Below, one piece after another: positions 7,171-11,008 of a stretch of DNA of 11,008 nt. This DNA comes from an uncultured Oscillibacter sp. (GTDB lineage Bacteria; Bacillota; Clostridia; Oscillospirales; Oscillospiraceae). A program made the position numbers and the translations under genes. The DNA lies in assembly GCA_937884915.1 (NCBI GenBank), contig CALAAN010000102.1, positions 1-11,008 of the forward strand. The letters run 5' to 3'. Numbering within the stretch: position 1 is the first letter of the stretch; each line of letters starts with the position of its first letter. The notes under the pieces are model-generated. The model did no database searches, had not been told where the DNA came from, and saw nothing but the letters and a program-made list of their open reading frames with translations.

Positions 7171-7670
7171 TCCTCGTCCAGCTCCTTTTCCTGCTCGCGG
7201 ATATACTGTTCCAGCTCCTCGTCGGTGAGGACCTTGCAGTGCTCGGTGTAGAGGTGGCCGTCGAGATGTTCGATCTCATGGCAGAAGCAGCGCGCGGTCA
7301 GCTCTTCGTCCTCGACCTCGAACTCCGTGCCGTAGCGGTCCTGTGCGCGCACGCGCACGACCATCGGGCGCGTGACGATGCCGTACTTGCCCGGCACGCT
7401 CAAACAGCCCTCAAGGCCCGTCTGCTCGCCCTCGGTCTTGATGATCTCGGGGTTGATGAGCTCGATGATCTCGCCCTGCGTGTCTTCCACGATGCAGACG
7501 CGGCGCAGAATGCCGACCTGCGGGGCGGCGAGACCGACGCCGCCGGCCTCCTCCAGCGTGTCCGCCATATCGTCGAGCAGCTCGTGCAGCCGGTCGTTGA
7601 ACTCCGTCACGGGGCGGCAGACCTTGGTCAGGCAGGGGTCACCCACTTCGTGGATCTTGCGAATAGCCAT
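7167..7670 (-). CDS. def: Peptide deformylase
   Basis: A metal-dependent (Fe2+/Zn2+) hydrolase that removes the N-formyl group from nascent proteins at the ribosome exit. The 167 residues match type-1/clostridial deformylases. The three active-site motifs are GVGLAAPQVG (44-53, oxyanion Q51), EGCLSVPG (87-94, metal ligand C89) and HEIEHLDG (131-138, ligands H131 and H135, catalytic E132). Motif III has Glu where most family members have Asp (HEIDH), a conservative change that keeps the metal ligands. The C-terminus ends in a charged acidic helix (EELEQYIREQEKELDEE). The ATG at 7670 is supported by AGAGGA (7678-7683) 7 nt upstream and by the family N-terminus AIRKIHEVGDPCL. It starts 18 nt after the priA stop codon and overlaps fmt by 4 nt. 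Confidence 0.97.
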   Translation of the reverse strand: MAIRKIHEVGDPCLTKVCRPVTEFNDRLHELLDDMADTLEEAGGVGLAAPQVGILRRVCIVEDTQGEIIELINPEIIKTEGEQTGLEGCLSVPGKYGIVTRPMVVRVRAQDRYGTEFEVEDEELTARCFCHEIEHLDGHLYTEHCKVLTDEELEQYIREQEKELDEE

Positions 7671-7688
7671 AATTTCATCCTCTTTTCT

Positions 7689-10157
7689 CTATTGTAAAGC
7701 ATTGCAGTCGGCAAAAATGTCGAGACCGCGGTTTTCTTTTCTTGCGTAAAATGCCAGCAGATATTCGCTGACGGTGCGCCGCAGCACGCTGCCGCCCTTG
7801 CCGCACAGGTACACGCAGTAGCGGTAGCGGTTGTTGACCTTCACGACCGGCGCGCCCGCGGGGCCGAGCACTTCGACCTCAAGCCCGCTCAGCGGCGGTT
7901 TGGAACAGGCGTAGCGCAGCGCGTCGCACAGCGTGCGGGCGGCGGCGATGACACGCAGCTCATCAAGGCCTGAGACCGTCAGCGTGAACAGGTCCGCAAA
8001 CGGCGGATAGCGCCGCAGCGAGCGCATGCGCAGCTCGTTTTGATAAAATGTTTCGTAATCCTGCTTTGCCGCGGCCTGAATGACCTCATTTTCGGGGTGG
8101 TAGGTCTGGATGACCGCGCGGCCCGGGCGCTCGCCGCGTCCGGCCCTGCCGACGACCTGCGCCAGCAGACTGTATGTCCGCTCGGCGGCGTGGTAGTTCT
8201 GCGCGTAGAGCGAAAGGTCCGCATCCAGCACGCCCACGAGCGTCACGTTTTCAAAATCCAGCCCCTTGGCGACCATCTGCGTGCCAAGGAGGATGGGAAT
8301 TTTCTTTTCTTCAAATTCGCGCAGCAGCGCTTCATGTCCGCGCGACGCGCCGACGGTGTCGGCGTCCATGCGCAGCACCTGGCTTTTCGGGAACAGGTCG
8401 AAAAGCTCCTGCTCGACCTTCTGCGTGCCGGAGCCGACGCGCTTCATCAGTCCCCCGCACTCGCTGCACTTGTCCATCACGGCTTCAGAATGCCCGCAGT
8501 AGTGGCACATCAGCCGTTCATTGGCGGAGTGGTACGTCATTGGCACGCTGCACCGCGGGCACTGCGGCACATAGCCGCACTCGCCGCACAGCAGCATCCG
8601 CGCGCTGCCGCGCCGGTTGAGAAACAGAATGCTCTGCTCGCCGCGCTCGATATTTTTTTCAAGCTCTGCGCGCAGCGCATGACCGATCGAGGTCTCGTTC
8701 CCCTGCCGCAGCTCGTCCTTCATGTCGGCGATGAGCACTTTGGGAAGCGGCAGATCGTTGAACCGCCTGTGAAGTGAAAAGACTTGATAGCGCCCGTTTT
8801 TCGCGGCGTATGCCGTTTCGATCGTCGGCGTGGCCGAGCCGAGCAGCAGCAGCGCGTCGTTCTGCGCGCAGCGGAACTGCGCGACGTCGCGCGCGTGGTA
8901 GCGCGGCGGATTTTCGGACTGGTAGCTCGTCTCCTGCTCTTCATCCAGGATGATGAGCCCGAGGTTTGGCAGCGGCGCGAACACCGCGCTGCGCGTGCCC
9001 AGCACGACGCGCACCTCGCCGCGGCGGATGCGCTTCCACTGGTCGTAGCGCTCGGTAAGCGGCAGAGCACTGTGCAACATCGCGACATCGCTGCCGAATT
9101 GCGCCGTAAAGCGGCGCAGCATCTGCGGCGTCAGCGCGATCTCCGGCACGAGCAGCATGGCGGTCTTGCCGCGCGCGAGCGCTTCTTCGATGAGCTTACT
9201 ATAGACCTGCGTTTTGCCGCTGGCGGTCACGCCGTGCAGCAGCGCGGCGCTGCCGCCCTCGCGGCCTAAAAGCGCGCAGAGTCCGTCGAAAGCGGCCTGC
9301 TGCTCGTCGTTGAGCACGATGTCCTCGCGCGCAGGCGGAGTCTCATAGCGGCTGACGCGCAGCACCTCTCGCTCGGAAAATTCGACGAGGCCGGCCTTTT
9401 TGAGGCCGCGCAGCGTCTGCATCGTCGCGCCGGTGTAGTAGCCGATCTCGCTGCTGGACAGGCACCCCTCGCGGCTGAGAAGCTCGATGACCGCGTAGCG
9501 CACGGGTGCGCTGCGGCGCTTGGGCTCGACCGCGGCGAGCGCGTTCTCCGCGCTGACGCAGAGCGACACCATGCGCACGGACTTGTCCTGTAGGCGCTGG
9601 CGCAGCTTCGTTTCGCGCACGGCGAGGCCGCAGGCTTCAAGCGAGCGGAGCGCCTTTGCAGTCTTCTCGCCGCCGAGCTCGTCGAGCGCCGCGCGCTCGA
9701 TCTCCTTGGCGCTGAGCATGGCGCGCAGCAGCGTTTCTTCGAGCGAATCCGGCGCGACGGACGAGAGTGCGTCCTCCGCGCTGATCTCGCTGTTCACGTG
9801 CCACAGCTCGCGGTACTGGAGCCACACGCCGCCGGGCAAAATCGTCTTGATCGCGTCGTAATACGTGCAGAAATAGCGCGCCTTCATCCACCGAACAAGG
9901 CGAATATCCTTTGCATCCAGCAATGGCGCGTCGTCGAGAAGAACATCGATGGGCTTGAGCGGCGATGCCGCCGCCTCGCGCCTGACTTCGAGCAAAAAGC
10001 CCTCCACGCGCTTGTTTCCGCGCCCGAAGGGGATCGTCACGCGCTTACCGGCCTCGGCGCTGCCGATGAGTGCATCCGGCACAAGGTAGGTGTAGAGCCG
10101 GTCGGCGGCATAAGGAACGGAAGAGACTGCGACGCGAGCAAGCATTTTCTCTGTCAT
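7689..10157 (-). CDS. priA: Primosomal replication-restart helicase PriA (DNA translocase N')
   Basis: A superfamily-2 3'-5' helicase that recognises stalled forks and D-loops and reloads the replicative helicase. With the ATG at 10157 it has 822 residues. Regions in order: 3' DNA-end binding domain (about 1-105); winged helix (about 216-260); helicase lobe 1 with Walker A GVTASGKT (309-316), DEEQ box (405-408) and GSATPT (440-445); eight zinc-binding cysteines in four pairs (C524/C527, C533/C536, C551/C554, C564/C567); motif V GTQMVAKGLDFENV (625-638); motif VI QVVGRAGRGERPGR (667-680); and the C-terminal domain with RRYPPFADL. Family members usually have GVTGSGKTE and DEEH, so two helicase boxes are slightly atypical. 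A TTG at 10184 would add nine residues, but these bases include the Shine-Dalgarno, so the ATG is chosen. In B. subtilis coaBC precedes priA; here rpoZ does, 30 nt away. Confidence 0.97.
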   Translation of the reverse strand: MTEKMLARVAVSSVPYAADRLYTYLVPDALIGSAEAGKRVTIPFGRGNKRVEGFLLEVRREAAASPLKPIDVLLDDAPLLDAKDIRLVRWMKARYFCTYYDAIKTILPGGVWLQYRELWHVNSEISAEDALSSVAPDSLEETLLRAMLSAKEIERAALDELGGEKTAKALRSLEACGLAVRETKLRQRLQDKSVRMVSLCVSAENALAAVEPKRRSAPVRYAVIELLSREGCLSSSEIGYYTGATMQTLRGLKKAGLVEFSEREVLRVSRYETPPAREDIVLNDEQQAAFDGLCALLGREGGSAALLHGVTASGKTQVYSKLIEEALARGKTAMLLVPEIALTPQMLRRFTAQFGSDVAMLHSALPLTERYDQWKRIRRGEVRVVLGTRSAVFAPLPNLGLIILDEEQETSYQSENPPRYHARDVAQFRCAQNDALLLLGSATPTIETAYAAKNGRYQVFSLHRRFNDLPLPKVLIADMKDELRQGNETSIGHALRAELEKNIERGEQSILFLNRRGSARMLLCGECGYVPQCPRCSVPMTYHSANERLMCHYCGHSEAVMDKCSECGGLMKRVGSGTQKVEQELFDLFPKSQVLRMDADTVGASRGHEALLREFEEKKIPILLGTQMVAKGLDFENVTLVGVLDADLSLYAQNYHAAERTYSLLAQVVGRAGRGERPGRAVIQTYHPENEVIQAAAKQDYETFYQNELRMRSLRRYPPFADLFTLTVSGLDELRVIAAARTLCDALRYACSKPPLSGLEVEVLGPAGAPVVKVNNRYRYCVYLCGKGGSVLRRTVSEYLLAFYARKENRGLDIFADCNALQ

Positions 10158-10162
10158 ACAGT

Positions 10163-10172
10163 CTCCCCCTTT
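10163..10172 (-). promoter_or_regulatory. Ribosome binding site that fixes the priA start
   Basis: The minus strand reads aaagggggag, with 5 nt to the ATG at 10157. Because this purine tract would be coding (Lys-Gly-Gly) if translation began at the in-frame TTG at 10184, it argues that the ATG at 10157 is the true start. The family N-terminus (ARVAVSSVPYAADRLYTY) also begins just after this ATG. Confidence 0.75.
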
Positions 10173-10187
10173 GCCGTTATTCAAGAC

Positions 10188-10400
10188 TTACTTTGCGATG
10201 TGCGTGTCGATATTCTCTGCGGTGAGCTTACCGGCAGCGACCTCGTTGATGGCCGTGGTGACCGGCTTTTCGCAGAGGGGATAACCCTCTTCGTCGGCCT
10301 GCTCGGCGATCTGGCGGGCGCGGCGCGCGACCACGTTGACGAGCAGATAACGGTTCTCCACGTACTTGTTGAGCAGGCTCATTGCGGGATAAAGCATCAT
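10188..10400 (-). CDS. rpoZ: DNA-directed RNA polymerase omega subunit
   Basis: A small subunit that wraps the C-terminal tail of beta-prime and helps assemble RNA polymerase. The 70-residue product fits the short Bacillota omega type. The recognisable part is the conserved core LLNKYVENRYLLVNVVARRARQIAEQA (described by positions 9-35), followed by KPVTTAINEVAAGKL, which matches the family's helix and the usual KPV..A..E...G motif. Translation starts at a double ATG; the first (10400) is favoured by AAGGAAG at 10410-10416 with a 9-nt spacing. It lies 42 nt after gmk, the standard gmk-rpoZ pairing, and 30 nt before priA. The short gmk-rpoZ gap is AT-rich but contains no terminator and no convincing promoter. 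Confidence 0.93.
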   Translation of the reverse strand: MMLYPAMSLLNKYVENRYLLVNVVARRARQIAEQADEEGYPLCEKPVTTAINEVAAGKLTAENIDTHIAK

Positions 10401-10442
10401 AATAATTTACTTCCTTCTGCCTTTTCGGCTGATTTATTGAAC

Positions 10443-11008
10443 TTATTCGGACAAAATGGCCATGCGCTCGGCGGGCTTGCAGTGCTCGGCGAGCATGATG
10501 GCGTTGATCTCGCGCACGGCGCGTTCCACCGTGTCGTTGATGACGAAATAATCATAGGTGTTGGCGGTCTGGAGCTCGACCTTCGCGCGCACGAGACGCT
10601 TTTGCACCTTTTCGGGACTGTCAGTGCCGCGGCTCGTCAGACGCTCTTCAAGCGCCTGCCACGAAGGCGGCGCGATGAAGATGCGCACGACATCAGGCCG
10701 CTTATGCACGACCTGCAAGGCACCCTGCACCTCGATATCGAGGACGACGTCTTTCCCCTGCTCCATGGCTTCGTCGACAAACTTTTTCGGCGTGCCGTAG
10801 AAGTTGCCGACATACTCGGCATACTCCAGAAAGGCGTCCTCCGAGATCATCTTGCGGAACTCGTCGACGTCGGTAAAGTGATAGTGGACTCCGTCCACCT
10901 CGCCTGGGCGCGGCGGACGCGTCGTGGCGGAAACGGAGAAATAAAGATCGTCGCGATCCTGAAATAACTCCTTGAGCACTGTGCTCTTGCCCACGCCGGA
11001 CGGGCCGG
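10443..11008 (-). CDS. gmk: Guanylate kinase; N-terminus cut off by the window edge
   Basis: Phosphorylates GMP to GDP with ATP, an essential step to GTP and dGTP. The open frame runs off the right edge. The visible 187 residues start exactly in the P-loop GPSGVGKST, so only a handful of N-terminal residues are missing from a protein usually about 200 long. The GTG at 10994 lies inside the P-loop and is not the start. Further signatures are SVSATTRPPRPGEVDGVHYHF split across the GMP-binding region (Ser/Arg/Tyr contacts), AEYVGNFYGTP, the DIEVQGA motif and the lid SRGTDSPEKVQKRL. The TAA stop is at 10443-10445. As the first visible gene of the leftward operon, its promoter, and perhaps remA/yicC-like genes that commonly precede it, would be to the right of the window. 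Confidence 0.97.
   Translation of the reverse strand, partial: GPSGVGKSTVLKELFQDRDDLYFSVSATTRPPRPGEVDGVHYHFTDVDEFRKMISEDAFLEYAEYVGNFYGTPKKFVDEAMEQGKDVVLDIEVQGALQVVHKRPDVVRIFIAPPSWQALEERLTSRGTDSPEKVQKRLVRAKVELQTANTYDYFVINDTVERAVREINAIMLAEHCKPAERMAILSE

Larger units (their letters stand above)
483..11008 (-). other. Ten-gene leftward housekeeping operon (gmk to rsgA)
   Basis: All ten genes from gmk (right edge) to rsgA read leftward with junctions of +42, +30, +18, -4, -8, -8, -4, +16 and -4 nt. Five neighbouring pairs overlap, three through ATGA or GTGA stop/start quartets (def/fmt, rlmN/prpC, prkC/rsgA). Such overlaps favour translational coupling. I see no hairpin plus T-run and no convincing -35/-10 pair in the gaps, so a single transcript starting to the right of the window is the simplest reading. 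The gene order is well known from Bacillota. Compared with Bacillus subtilis, coaBC is absent between rpoZ and priA, and rpe and thiN do not follow rsgA. Confidence 0.85.

Noticed and set aside
6251..7279. A 342-codon minus-strand open frame overlapping fmt and the end of def
   Set aside because: It is a shifted frame on the same strand as fmt and def, giving an Arg/His/Ala-rich low-complexity product. fmt carries all catalytic residues in its own frame.
10401..10442. Possible promoter or terminator in the AT-rich gmk-rpoZ gap
   Set aside because: On the minus strand there is no good -35/-10 pair at suitable spacing and only a 3-bp stem (GCC-GAAAA-GGC) with no T-run. The gap does contain the rpoZ Shine-Dalgarno.
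9798..10967. A 389-codon open frame on the + strand spanning the priA start, rpoZ and gmk
   Set aside because: It is antisense to three well-supported genes and their gaps, has no recognisable domain or ribosome binding site, and is explained by GC-rich third positions.
1..11008. CRISPR array, mobile element, defence system, tRNA, rRNA or riboswitch
   Set aside because: There are no regularly spaced repeats, no transposase or integrase motifs, and no gap longer than 98 nt that could hold an RNA gene or attachment site. All coding capacity is taken by core genes.

Overview
The window is a stretch of core bacterial chromosome. It looks like a fairly GC-rich member of the Bacillota, class Clostridia, probably Oscillospirales/Ruminococcaceae-like. 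This placement is an inference from the gmk-rpoZ-priA-def-fmt-rsmB-rlmN-phosphatase-kinase-rsgA gene order, the PASTA-domain kinase, the short omega subunit and the GC-rich codon use. No 16S or other lineage marker is present, so the genus is left open.

Layout. Bases 1-384 (+ strand) are the 3' end of a cysteine synthase gene (cysK). Bases 385-482 are a short convergent intergenic gap holding a perfect 32-nt palindrome followed by a T-run, a factor-independent terminator for cysK. From 483 to the right edge, everything is one tightly packed leftward run of ten genes. In transcription order these are gmk (5' end cut off), rpoZ, priA, def, fmt, rsmB, rlmN, stp/prpC, prkC and rsgA. Junctions are +42, +30, +18, -4, -8, -8, -4, +16 and -4 nt. 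No internal terminator or convincing internal promoter was found, so the run reads as one operon whose promoter lies beyond base 11008.

How the genes fit together. gmk supplies GDP/GTP precursors and rpoZ the omega subunit of RNA polymerase. priA restarts stalled replication forks. fmt and def add and remove the N-formyl group of initiator Met. rsmB and rlmN methylate 16S and 23S rRNA (rlmN probably also tRNA), and rsgA is a GTPase of late 30S assembly. prpC and prkC are a PP2C phosphatase and a membrane Ser/Thr kinase with three PASTA repeats that links cell-wall state to intracellular phosphorylation. The run is a growth and translation housekeeping module with a signalling pair embedded in it.

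No mobile element, CRISPR array, phage gene, tRNA or rRNA gene, or defence system is visible, and every gene inside the window looks intact. I found no undescribed system. The items worth a second look are modest: the absence of coaBC and rpe/thiN compared with the Bacillus version of the cluster, a DEEQ in place of DEEH helicase box in PriA, a one-sided terminator between the convergent units, and a divergent third PASTA repeat.
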